DNA from: Pseudoalteromonas rubra
Lineage (GTDB): Bacteria > Pseudomonadota > Gammaproteobacteria > Enterobacterales > Alteromonadaceae
NCBI RefSeq assembly: GCF_000967655.1
Contig: NZ_JXYA01000010.1
Coordinates: forward strand, 109,845 to 173,844
Direction of reading: 5' to 3'
DNA length: 64,000 nucleotides
This document shows, one piece after another, positions 9,137-16,190 of this stretch. A program made the position numbers and the translations under genes. Below the pieces are notes generated by a model. That model searched no databases and was not told the DNA's origin. It saw nothing but the letters and a program-made list of their open reading frames with translations. Numbering within the stretch: position 1 is the first letter of the stretch; the number at the start of each line of letters is the position of its first letter.

Positions 9137-9427
9137 ATGGAAAGCAAAAAAAAAATCACAGTAAAAATACCGAGCAACTTCATTAAATTGAACAATGGCT
9201 TAAACGAATTAACCACAGGCGAGCCTGGGAGTTTAAATGAAGTATTAAATAAAACAGTTTTAACAAACCCCAAATTAAATGACGCAATAAAATCTGAAGA
9301 CAACACTTTCAGACCTTATATATCGTTCAGTATAAATGGTGTAAACTCCCGTCAGCTAGATGGAATGGAAACTAAGATTAAGCAAGGTGATATTGTCATG
9401 ATTTTGTCGCCAATCGCCGGGGGTTAG
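9137..9427 (+). CDS. MoaD/ThiS/CysO-like sulfur-carrier protein
   Basis: The ATG at 9137 follows GAGG by six bases, so the 96-residue form (MESKKKITVKIPSNFIKLNN) is preferred over an upstream start at 9101 inside the hairpin. The sequence matches the ubiquitin-like sulfur carriers: an N-terminal beta strand (ITVKIP), the middle YISFSINGVNSRQLDGMETK and the C-terminal GDIVMILSPIAGG. The terminal Gly-Gly is adenylated and thiocarboxylated by an E1 enzyme in this family. The spacing and the AGG end most resemble CysO of actinobacteria. The next gene encodes a MoeZ-type E1, 21 bases downstream, so the pair should make a protein thiocarboxylate. Placement next to a RiPP precursor and a YcaO-TfuA pair suggests it supplies sulfur for thioamide formation. 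Confidence 0.85.
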   Translation: MESKKKITVKIPSNFIKLNNGLNELTTGEPGSLNEVLNKTVLTNPKLNDAIKSEDNTFRPYISFSINGVNSRQLDGMETKIKQGDIVMILSPIAGG

Positions 9428-9448
9428 GGTTAGCAATTAGGAACTTTT

Positions 9449-10588
9449 ATGTCAGTAAACATCGATGATGACGAACTAAAAAGATACGCACGGCAGTTAC
9501 GCCTACCCGATATGAGCATTGTAGCTCAAACTCGTTTAAAAAAAGCGAGAGTATTGATTGTTGGCGCAGGCGGCCTAGGCAACCCTGTGGCGATTAGTCT
9601 TGCAGCAGCTGGTACGGGTAATATTGGTATCGTGGATGATGATACAGTTGAAATTTCGAACCTACACCGACAAACCGCATTTACAGACAACGATATAGGA
9701 CGCTCAAAATCACAAGCTCTATGCGAATATATACGTAAAGTTAACCCTTACGTCAATGCAACTCCATATGATGAGAAACTAACCATACTCAACGCAAGAC
9801 GGCTGTTTTCGCAGTATGAAATTATCATTGATGCATGTGACAATTTTGAGACTCGTTACCTGATAAATGACACATGTGTTTTGCTCAAAAAGCCCAATGT
9901 TAGTGCTGCCATCTTTAATCATGAGGGTCAGCTATCAAATTACGTATTAAACGGAGGTCCTTGCCTTCGCTGCTTGTTTCCAGAGCCTCCTCCTGCGGAA
10001 CTTGCGCCCAACTGCGCTGAAGCTGGTGTGCTAAACACGTTATCAAATACATTTGGTGCATTGCAGGCAAATGAAGCCATCAAGCTCATAACAGCGTCTC
10101 AAAAGCCGCTCAATGGCGAACTTGTTCACTTTAACTTGAGTAATTTTGAATTTAATAAGCTCTCATTTGCAAGAGATCCACACTGCAAAATATGTAACCA
10201 AAATCAGTCAATACGACAGAAAGTTAGCCTGTACCTCTCATTACATCAAATTGACCAGGATGATCAGTCACCAGCGCATGTTTGGACCTATCAAACTTTA
10301 CGCAATAAATTTGCTAATGATGAACCATTTACGGTAGTCGATATTCGGGAAGAAAATGAATTGGGTGATGTTGAATTTCAAGCTGACTACCATATTCCAT
10401 ATTCAGAGCTAAGCCTTAGCAATCGCTCTTTCAAAAAAATAAAAACACCCGTTGTTTTTTGTTGTCTGTTTGGAAAAAACAGCCTTTTCGCTGCAATGAA
10501 AATGAATACATTAGATAGTCAAAAATACTATAGCCTAAAAGGCGGCATTTTGAACCTCACAGAAAAAGATCGTTGGGACAAAATATGA
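9449..10588 (+). CDS. E1-like ThiF/MoeB adenylyltransferase with C-terminal rhodanese domain (MoeZ type)
   Basis: Of 379 residues, the first 250 or so are a ThiF/MoeB domain. They have the ATP-binding VLIVGAGGLGNPVAISLAAA, the conserved DDDTVEISNLHRQ, the segment GGPCLRCLFPEPPP and a zinc pair completed by CKIC near residue 248. The C-terminal 100 residues form a rhodanese domain (FTVVDIREENELGD; active-site loop region FCCLFGKNSL). Enzymes of this architecture adenylate the Gly-Gly end of a small carrier and pass sulfur from the rhodanese persulfide to it. The carrier is encoded immediately upstream. The last four bases overlap the start of the oxygenase gene (ATGA), showing operon translation. 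A second possible substrate is the precursor peptide itself, which also ends in Gly-Gly; this is inference. Confidence 0.88.
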   Translation: MSVNIDDDELKRYARQLRLPDMSIVAQTRLKKARVLIVGAGGLGNPVAISLAAAGTGNIGIVDDDTVEISNLHRQTAFTDNDIGRSKSQALCEYIRKVNPYVNATPYDEKLTILNARRLFSQYEIIIDACDNFETRYLINDTCVLLKKPNVSAAIFNHEGQLSNYVLNGGPCLRCLFPEPPPAELAPNCAEAGVLNTLSNTFGALQANEAIKLITASQKPLNGELVHFNLSNFEFNKLSFARDPHCKICNQNQSIRQKVSLYLSLHQIDQDDQSPAHVWTYQTLRNKFANDEPFTVVDIREENELGDVEFQADYHIPYSELSLSNRSFKKIKTPVVFCCLFGKNSLFAAMKMNTLDSQKYYSLKGGILNLTEKDRWDKI

Positions 10589-11523
10589 ACTGCGTATCAA
10601 CTGTAGAATCACTTAGCCGCTATGATTTCGTAACCAAATATAAAAACAATCAACCGGTGTTAGTTAAAGGTGGCGCAATTAACTTTCCAGCTGTGGCCAA
10701 GTGGGATTCATTGTATTTGAAGTCTAAGTATGGCCATGCTCAGGTATTGCCCAACAGATACTTGAATTGCCCAAACGACTACGACAAAACAAAACCAGAA
10801 AGCTTGTCATTGCGAGAGTTTCTAGACTTGCTTGATAATAAAACAAAAAATTACAATTGCTATATGTTTAATCGCGCAGAGTCTGGGAATTTTTGGTCAA
10901 ACAAGCACAAGGTTGGAGCAATTGTTAATCCCCAGCTAACCAGACTTAAAGAGGATTTCCCCCATTTTGATTTCCTATATGAAGACGACTATATCTATCA
11001 GCAAATCATTATTGGTAGCCACCTCAACGCCACAAAACTACATTATGACTGGGGAGGCGAAGGGAAAGTATTGACTCAAATAAGAGGAAGTAAAACCATC
11101 TATTTAGTTTCACCAAAATACTCAAATTTGGTGCCTTTACCGCCTATCACAGACTCAACCAACCTTTCTGCAGCCAATATACCTGTATCGCAGTTGCAAA
11201 CTGAGCATCCGAATATTGAAATATATAAAGTTGTCTTGGAAGCAGGTGATTTCATTTATTGGCCAGCTTTTTGGTTTCATGAGATTCAAAACATTGGTGA
11301 TTTAAACATTGCAGTTGCTACGCCTGTAGACGAAATTAAGTATAGCGCTCTATTGAAAAGGCAAATTCTTTCAGCTATCTACAATAGATTTGAACAAGAC
11401 ACTGAGTTGAGCATTAAGCGCAGCAAGCTAAATGAATCATTTAACTCTATTGAGCGAAGTACCCTTTCGCAAAGCAATTTGCAAAATCTATGGGACTGGA
11501 ATCAAGCACTCCCCCCGCGATAG
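10585..11523 (+). CDS. JmjC/cupin-8 Fe(II)/2-oxoglutarate-type oxygenase
   Basis: The ATG at 10585 overlaps the previous stop (ATGA) and is a better start than the TTG at 10573. The 312-residue protein has the cupin-like JmjC core. Metal-binding HxD lies in TKLHYDWGGEGKVLTQIRGS, followed by KTIYLVSPKYSNL (typical of cupin_8) and the distal His in GDFIYWPAFWFHEIQN. Family members hydroxylate protein or peptide side chains (Asp, Asn, His, Lys, Arg) using Fe(II), O2 and 2-oxoglutarate. In this operon the natural substrate would be the precursor or its modified form. The residue modified cannot be predicted. It lies seven bases before the SelO-like gene. Confidence 0.85.
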   Translation: MNCVSTVESLSRYDFVTKYKNNQPVLVKGGAINFPAVAKWDSLYLKSKYGHAQVLPNRYLNCPNDYDKTKPESLSLREFLDLLDNKTKNYNCYMFNRAESGNFWSNKHKVGAIVNPQLTRLKEDFPHFDFLYEDDYIYQQIIIGSHLNATKLHYDWGGEGKVLTQIRGSKTIYLVSPKYSNLVPLPPITDSTNLSAANIPVSQLQTEHPNIEIYKVVLEAGDFIYWPAFWFHEIQNIGDLNIAVATPVDEIKYSALLKRQILSAIYNRFEQDTELSIKRSKLNESFNSIERSTLSQSNLQNLWDWNQALPPR

Positions 11524-11530
11524 GTTGATT

Positions 11531-13183
11531 ATGAAGCAGCAATATAGACTTAGCCTAACAGAAAACTTTGTTCCTTTTTACGCTTTTAAGATCAAGAATA
11601 CCTCTTGTCTGTGGCATAGTGCAAAGATACCACTCTCGCTCAAAGATGGGCAAAGTGAATGGTCTGAGAACACAATTACACAACACTTTTCATACGCCAT
11701 CCCCAGCCCCAAGGTTCTGAAGGCCTCCTATTTTGATCTGACGTGCAGCCAAACCCTACTTGCAGAGCGGTATGGCGGCCGCGGTGTTTCATCCAATGGA
11801 GGTGGTGGACGTTGTGGGAACCTAATGGGCCTTCAAGTAAAAGGAACTGGCAGAAATCTACTAGTCGGTATCAGTAGCGATTTTTCTCATGCCCATGGAG
11901 GGTTGCTCTTAAGTGAAGCTGTTGAAGAACTTATTTATAGTAATTTTCTTAAACAAATTATGCCTAAGGGTGTTGCCGCTGTGCATGCTGTGATCAGTAC
12001 GCCTATCTTAATCTCCGAAAATGAACACACGGCACAGCTAGCTCAAGCAGCCTTACTGGTGAGAGAACCAATTGCCAGGCTTGGGCACTTTATGGCAGCT
12101 CAAGACTTTGCCATGAGTGAGCCTGCAAAGCGCACCTTAACCACTGAAAGAATCAGACTTGCCAGGATATACGGTCAATTTAAAAATACAGACTCTCAGC
12201 ATCAAGCGATACATCAACTACTTGAAACAGTGATTAAAAACAACTGCCAACAGTTCGCCTTTGCAAAGATAATGCAAATAGCACATGGTTCGAGTACACC
12301 TTCCAATATCGGCCTCGATGGCCGCTGGCTTGACTTGTCAACCGCCAGCTTCGTACCTTTAAATGCAGATCATCAGTTATGCCCGTATCAATTGCCATTT
12401 TCACAAGAACACCTTGTCATTTCTGAAGCTGTTAAAGACATCGTTTATCACATCAATAAATTTATCGACCCACATTTTTCAGGTGAACCCTATTTAACTG
12501 CAATAGAAGTTCATATGAGCCACTTTTTACACTTCTACACCAAAAAAGCGTTTGGACTTCCCACTGTTCACCTAAAAAACCCATCAATCTCAAAAAGTGA
12601 GCAGTTTCTGACCATATGGCTCATGCAAAGAATTGCCCGTGCAGACAAGTTGATTTTCGCCAACCCTTTAAACACTCATGAAGTCCATAAACAACTTGAT
12701 GAATTATGTGATGCCTATTTTGGCGATAGTGACTTGGCAGCACATTTCCATCAAGTGAGTGTCGCAACTTATCAATCCAAATATCAGCAACACATTTCTT
12801 ATAAGGCGTTTCTGACGTGGTCATTTATAAAAGGATTTAGGTACTTGTATTTAGCAACCATATTTTTTAGAGGTGCTGTAAAATTTACTATCAACCGAAC
12901 CTTAGACTTTACAAGCGTTATCGAAGAGTATTTATCTGTTTCACAATGGGCATTTAGCGAAACGAACAATGGCAAGGTAATTATTATCAAAACTTACGAA
13001 CTGGAAATAATATACGATATTCGCAGCCAACGCTATTCAATGCAATCTCAAGGAGTAGACAGGGCAAGCAGCGATTCATTGAGTGACCTTCCTATTTTAG
13101 AACAATCACTCAAGTTATCAGCGATAGGTTTTGACTTAGCCGATTACTACAAAACGCTTTGCCAAAAATTGGAGTTATTGTGA
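11531..13183 (+). CDS. SelO/YdiU-fold protein, MchC/MceJ-like candidate
   Basis: The ATG at 11531 lies seven bases after the oxygenase stop and gives 550 residues; an upstream in-frame ATG at 11432 would overlap that gene by 92 bases. Segments line up with E. coli SelO. LQVKGTGRNLL matches HLKGAG, GGLLLSEAVEELIYSNFL matches the SelO activation segment, and ALLVREPIARLGHFMAAQDF matches MLMRVAPSHLRFGHFEHF. HGSSTPSNIGLDGRWLD matches HGVMNTDNMSLLGLTLD. The metal-binding Asn and second Asp are kept, but the catalytic Asp of NTDN is Ser, so the active site is altered. SelO transfers AMP to proteins. Pairing with a small HlyC-like protein resembles MchC-MchD and MceJ-MceI, which attach a glycosylated siderophore to the C-terminal Ser of class IIb microcins. 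C-terminal activation of the precursor is a plausible role. Confidence 0.7.
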   Translation: MKQQYRLSLTENFVPFYAFKIKNTSCLWHSAKIPLSLKDGQSEWSENTITQHFSYAIPSPKVLKASYFDLTCSQTLLAERYGGRGVSSNGGGGRCGNLMGLQVKGTGRNLLVGISSDFSHAHGGLLLSEAVEELIYSNFLKQIMPKGVAAVHAVISTPILISENEHTAQLAQAALLVREPIARLGHFMAAQDFAMSEPAKRTLTTERIRLARIYGQFKNTDSQHQAIHQLLETVIKNNCQQFAFAKIMQIAHGSSTPSNIGLDGRWLDLSTASFVPLNADHQLCPYQLPFSQEHLVISEAVKDIVYHINKFIDPHFSGEPYLTAIEVHMSHFLHFYTKKAFGLPTVHLKNPSISKSEQFLTIWLMQRIARADKLIFANPLNTHEVHKQLDELCDAYFGDSDLAAHFHQVSVATYQSKYQQHISYKAFLTWSFIKGFRYLYLATIFFRGAVKFTINRTLDFTSVIEEYLSVSQWAFSETNNGKVIIIKTYELEIIYDIRSQRYSMQSQGVDRASSDSLSDLPILEQSLKLSAIGFDLADYYKTLCQKLELL

Positions 13184-13581
13184 ACGAACAACTTTTCAAG
13201 GATATCGGTATTCTTACATTTCTTGCGACTCAAGTTCGAAATAGCTTGAATCAAACGCTAATGAATAACATATGTACTGCTGCAAAGACTCAACAGTTTC
13301 ATTTAATCAAGAATGACTATGGTGAAGCTGTTGGCTACGTTCTCTTTGCCCATATAGACTATGAAACACTGCAGTTGCTTCAATTGAATGGGCCATATCC
13401 ATTACAGCCGTATGAATGGCGTGAAGGATACATAACTTGGATAGTCGATGTATGCATATTACCCCAATGGAGGAAAAGTTGCTGGCCAGGATTACGTCAA
13501 CTGCTTAAAGGCGTAAACAAGTATGCTTACGTCAAGAAAGGGGTCGGTTCAGTAGTGCTCAAGAAAACTAAGAAACGTTAA
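13180..13581 (+). CDS. HlyC-like acyltransferase family protein (MchD/MceI-like)
   Basis: I favour the GTG at 13180, which overlaps the preceding stop (GTGA) and follows GGAG by six bases, over the ATG at 13159; this gives 133 residues. The sequence fits the toxin-activating lysine acyltransferase family: an N-terminal DIGILTFLATQ like LGHVSWLWASS of HlyC, GEAVGYVLFAHIDYETLQLL like PVAYCSWANLSLENE, and EGYITWIVDVCILP like GDRKWFIDWIAPFGD. HlyC's catalytic His has no obvious counterpart, while the Asp in IVDV is kept. MchD and MceI of class IIb microcins belong to this family and work with MchC/MceJ. Here the neighbour upstream plays that part. It is the last gene of the + strand string and stops six bases short of the convergent glycosyltransferase gene. 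Confidence 0.72.
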   Translation: MNEQLFKDIGILTFLATQVRNSLNQTLMNNICTAAKTQQFHLIKNDYGEAVGYVLFAHIDYETLQLLQLNGPYPLQPYEWREGYITWIVDVCILPQWRKSCWPGLRQLLKGVNKYAYVKKGVGSVVLKKTKKR

Positions 13582-13586
13582 CTGAC

Positions 13587-14510
13587 CTAAACTAGTTCCG
13601 ACACACTTCGTGACTCAAACCGCTTGGTTTGCAATGCAATTATGTCACGCCAACCAGCGTGTTGAAGCATTTGATATCTATCTTGAGGATGTTTACTACA
13701 AATATACTCAATGTTCTTGATAGCCGTTGCTCTTTTTTGTGCTGGTTCCTTAGGGTGAGGAAGGTGGATGGCAAGTTGTTTCGTCAAATAGTGAAATTTG
13801 CAACCCGCTTTCGCCAATCGAATACCGAGCTCTACATCCTCTCCTCCCCAGGAATTAAACCACGGATCAAACCCATTAATTTTTTGTAACCTCGTCTTTT
13901 TACATGAGATGTGACCAGACCAACACAGTACCCATGGATCGACGATATCCACCCCAGATTCTGTAAACTCACTAACCACCGTATAACGACAATCATAAAG
14001 CGCTTTAATATGAAACAAAGCATCAAACAGACTGGTTGTGTCTTTGTGTGTATCGAACACTTGTTGTAACAGCGCAAAATTAGCATCGCAAAACTCATTT
14101 ACACCATAGGATAGACCCAGTACAACCAATTCATCCCCACCACCTTTGTGAAGCTCTATATGCTGCTTAAGTAAGTCATCATGCGCCCACATACCTGCAT
14201 CCAAACACAACACCACAGAGCCTGTAGCATGTGTAATACCCATATTTCTGGCTTTAGCAACTCTGTATCCCAAATCATCTTGATAAAAATATGACAAGTT
14301 CAGGCGTTCGCTGAATGAAGAAATACATTGTTCGGTGCTATCTTTGGAACCATCATCAACGACGATCACTTCAAAGTCATACTTTTCCAGGCTCTGCTGA
14401 GTTAACGATTGCAAAGTCTGCTCGAGTAGAGGCCAACAATTGTATGTTGGGATCACAACAGAGATGCTAGGCATCACTTGTCGCTTCACTAACCGGCGGT
14501 TTCTATACAT
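13587..14510 (-). CDS. Family 2 glycosyltransferase
   Basis: The 307-residue protein starts 6-8 bases after GGGAG. The GT-A fold is clear: SISVVIPTYNCWPLLEQTLQ, nucleotide-binding VIVVDDGSKDSTEQ, the DxD-like region VLCLDAGMW, and a C-terminal galactosyltransferase-like part with NGFDPWFNSWGGEDVELGIR. No membrane segment is present, so it is cytosolic and uses an activated sugar nucleotide. It is the most distal gene of the - strand RiPP string, so glycosylation of the peptide or of an attached group is possible. It could also be an unrelated passenger. The acceptor cannot be predicted. Confidence 0.85.
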   Translation of the reverse strand: MYRNRRLVKRQVMPSISVVIPTYNCWPLLEQTLQSLTQQSLEKYDFEVIVVDDGSKDSTEQCISSFSERLNLSYFYQDDLGYRVAKARNMGITHATGSVVLCLDAGMWAHDDLLKQHIELHKGGGDELVVLGLSYGVNEFCDANFALLQQVFDTHKDTTSLFDALFHIKALYDCRYTVVSEFTESGVDIVDPWVLCWSGHISCKKTRLQKINGFDPWFNSWGGEDVELGIRLAKAGCKFHYLTKQLAIHLPHPKEPAQKRATAIKNIEYICSKHPQDRYQMLQHAGWRDIIALQTKRFESRSVSELV

Positions 14511-14544
14511 TAATATCTCCCTAAATCAAAAAGTTGGTCTAGGC

Positions 14545-14928
14545 TCAATGTGCACCTTCAAAAACTTTGGAAATACTCTCACTGCACTTTACCGTGATAT
14601 CAAACTTACACGGCTGCGCATGTAAATTTGGTTCGAAGCTGCTATAAACAGGCAAGCCAGTATCAATATCCTGACCAAGCTTTTTGAAAATAAGTTGCCA
14701 TACTCCTTTTTCCTGCCAACGCTTATACCTTTTGTGGATTGACTTGTAGTTACCAACTTCAGGGGGGAGCTTACTCCATTTCGCATTATTTTTTTTTACC
14801 CACAAAACGGCTTCTACGAAGCCTCTATTGCTTTTTGCAGTGCGCCCAGGATCTGACTCTTTACCTGGCAATAAATCACGGATTGACAGCCATTCTTGTT
14901 CAGATAGTTTCACGTTCACTTTATTCAT
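14545..14928 (-). CDS. IS5-type transposase N-terminal (DUF4096-like) DNA-binding fragment with foreign C-terminus
   Basis: From the ATG at 14928 the product is 127 residues. Residues 1-85 match the N-terminal helix-turn-helix domain of IS5-group transposases: LSEQEWLSIRDLLPG, DPGRTAKSNRGFVEAVLWV, WSKLPPEVGNYKSIHKRYKRW. The DDE catalytic domain that should follow is absent. The last 40 residues (QDIDTGLPVYSSFEPNLHAQ then a Cys-containing tail) do not look like transposase. No inverted repeats of an IS element flank it. It is co-directional with the cluster, between the glycine-zipper ORF and the glycosyltransferase. It is either a transposase relic or a captured DNA-binding domain acting as a regulator. 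Confidence 0.6.
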   Translation of the reverse strand: MNKVNVKLSEQEWLSIRDLLPGKESDPGRTAKSNRGFVEAVLWVKKNNAKWSKLPPEVGNYKSIHKRYKRWQEKGVWQLIFKKLGQDIDTGLPVYSSFEPNLHAQPCKFDITVKCSESISKVFEGAH

Positions 14929-14944
14929 AGAAAACCTACTTTTA

Positions 14945-15103
14945 TTATCGCATTGCAATACCTAAAGCGACCCCAACGCCAACACCAACGCCTGTTGCCA
15001 CTCCAAATTGACCCGTTGCAGCATACAGGGAAGCACCAATGGCAATCCCAATTGCAAAACCTGCAGTAGAAAAACCTGATTTTTTCTTATCATTTGTAGA
15101 CAT
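14945..15103 (-). CDS. Glycine-zipper small membrane protein (52 aa)
   Basis: An ATG preceded by AAGGAGC, a strong ribosome-binding site, opens a 52-codon frame: MSTNDKKKSGFSTAGFAIGI, then AIGASLYAATGQFGVATG, then VGVGVGVALGIAMR. Two glycine-rich hydrophobic stretches with GxxxG spacing can form a membrane hairpin (glycine-zipper). It sits 16 bases downstream of the HlyD adaptor gene in the same direction, so it is probably co-transcribed. Candidates are an immunity or export helper, or a second small bacteriocin-like peptide. It has no Cys and no recognisable leader, so it is unlikely to be a substrate of the azole enzymes. Confidence 0.65.
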   Translation of the reverse strand: MSTNDKKKSGFSTAGFAIGIAIGASLYAATGQFGVATGVGVGVGVALGIAMR

Positions 15104-15119
15104 ATCTATAGCTCCTTAG

Positions 15120-16190
15120 TTACCTCTTTTCACTTTCTTTCAAAAACTCTACGTCAATACGCATTCCAGGCATAAACAACATTTCCTGATCTGAATACAA
15201 CTTTAGTCTTACTGCAATAGCACCAATATTCCGGTCCACAATAGGATTAATATTGAGTACTTCACCGCGGTACTCACGACCTTCATGAGCCTGTATTTTA
15301 AATCGAATGGACTGCCCGGCATGCACTTTGTGCAAATCTCGTTCATTTATATTCACCACCCCTTCTATAGATTTGAGGTCAACTAAGGTGCAGATCCCTG
15401 TTCTTGTAAATCCACCACCTCCGGAAATAGGTGAAACGACTTCTCCAATGTTTGCATTAATTTGAGATACAGTGCCCGTGAAGGGAGCGTAGATTTTAGT
15501 GCTGTTCAATCTCTGTCGCTCGACTTCAAGAGATAACCTTGCAACCTCTATTTCTTCTGAAAGATTGTGATACTGAGCATCAATCGTCGCGAAGTTATAA
15601 CGAGCAAGCGCAACATCTCCTTGACTCGCGTTTTTATTAATCAACAATGCTTCCAACCTATCCAGTTTGTATTTCGCTTCCTCTCTTTGCACTGAAATAG
15701 TTTTTAATCTGGACTTTGCCAAGGCTATGTTCTGCTCAGAAACACCATATTGAGCATGCATAATTCGAGCATCGAGTTGCGCTATTAGGTCTCCCTTTTC
15801 AACTAGATCTCCCTCGGACACATAAAGTTGAGTTAAGCGTCCAGTAATATCGGAAGACAAGGTAGCAATATATTTGGCTTCTACAAAACCCGACGCCTGA
15901 AGCACAGAATCCGTATACACACCGGAAGTTGTTGAATTTAAACTCTGCGCTTGATTGACCAAAGTTTTTTCACCTGCTGGTGTTTGAACACTGTTCAGTT
16001 GTGTGTTTTCTTTGCCCGTCTCGTACTCTTCACCACTAAGTAATAAGTAGCTTCCGGCCCCAACTGTCAGCGCTATACATGCTCCCCAAACAAATCGATT
16101 TGCACTTTTTGGCTTTGTCTCAATGTCCGTATTCGATAAAATGTCATCTAAAAGCCGTTTATCCTGGTTGCTAAATGAATCACCTATCAT
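15120..16190 (-). CDS. HlyD/MacA-type periplasmic adaptor subunit
   Basis: The start at 16190 overlaps the TfuA stop (ATGA) and gives 356 residues. It has a short cytosolic tail, one membrane segment (VWGACIALTVGAGSYLLLSG), a lipoyl-like half-motif (GRLTQLYVSEGDLVEKGDLI), a helical hairpin coiled coil (about 150-225) and the second half-motif (YAPFTGTVSQINANIGEVVS). Membrane fusion proteins of this kind bridge an inner-membrane ABC exporter to a TolC-like outer-membrane channel. The MacB-like permeases and ATPase encoded just upstream in this operon are the obvious partners. No TolC gene is in the window, so a housekeeping TolC is presumably used. Confidence 0.9.
   Translation of the reverse strand: MIGDSFSNQDKRLLDDILSNTDIETKPKSANRFVWGACIALTVGAGSYLLLSGEEYETGKENTQLNSVQTPAGEKTLVNQAQSLNSTTSGVYTDSVLQASGFVEAKYIATLSSDITGRLTQLYVSEGDLVEKGDLIAQLDARIMHAQYGVSEQNIALAKSRLKTISVQREEAKYKLDRLEALLINKNASQGDVALARYNFATIDAQYHNLSEEIEVARLSLEVERQRLNSTKIYAPFTGTVSQINANIGEVVSPISGGGGFTRTGICTLVDLKSIEGVVNINERDLHKVHAGQSIRFKIQAHEGREYRGEVLNINPIVDRNIGAIAVRLKLYSDQEMLFMPGMRIDVEFLKESEKR

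Noticed and set aside
14545..14928. Complete IS5 element
   Set aside because: No DDE domain and no terminal inverted repeats or target duplications were seen around it.
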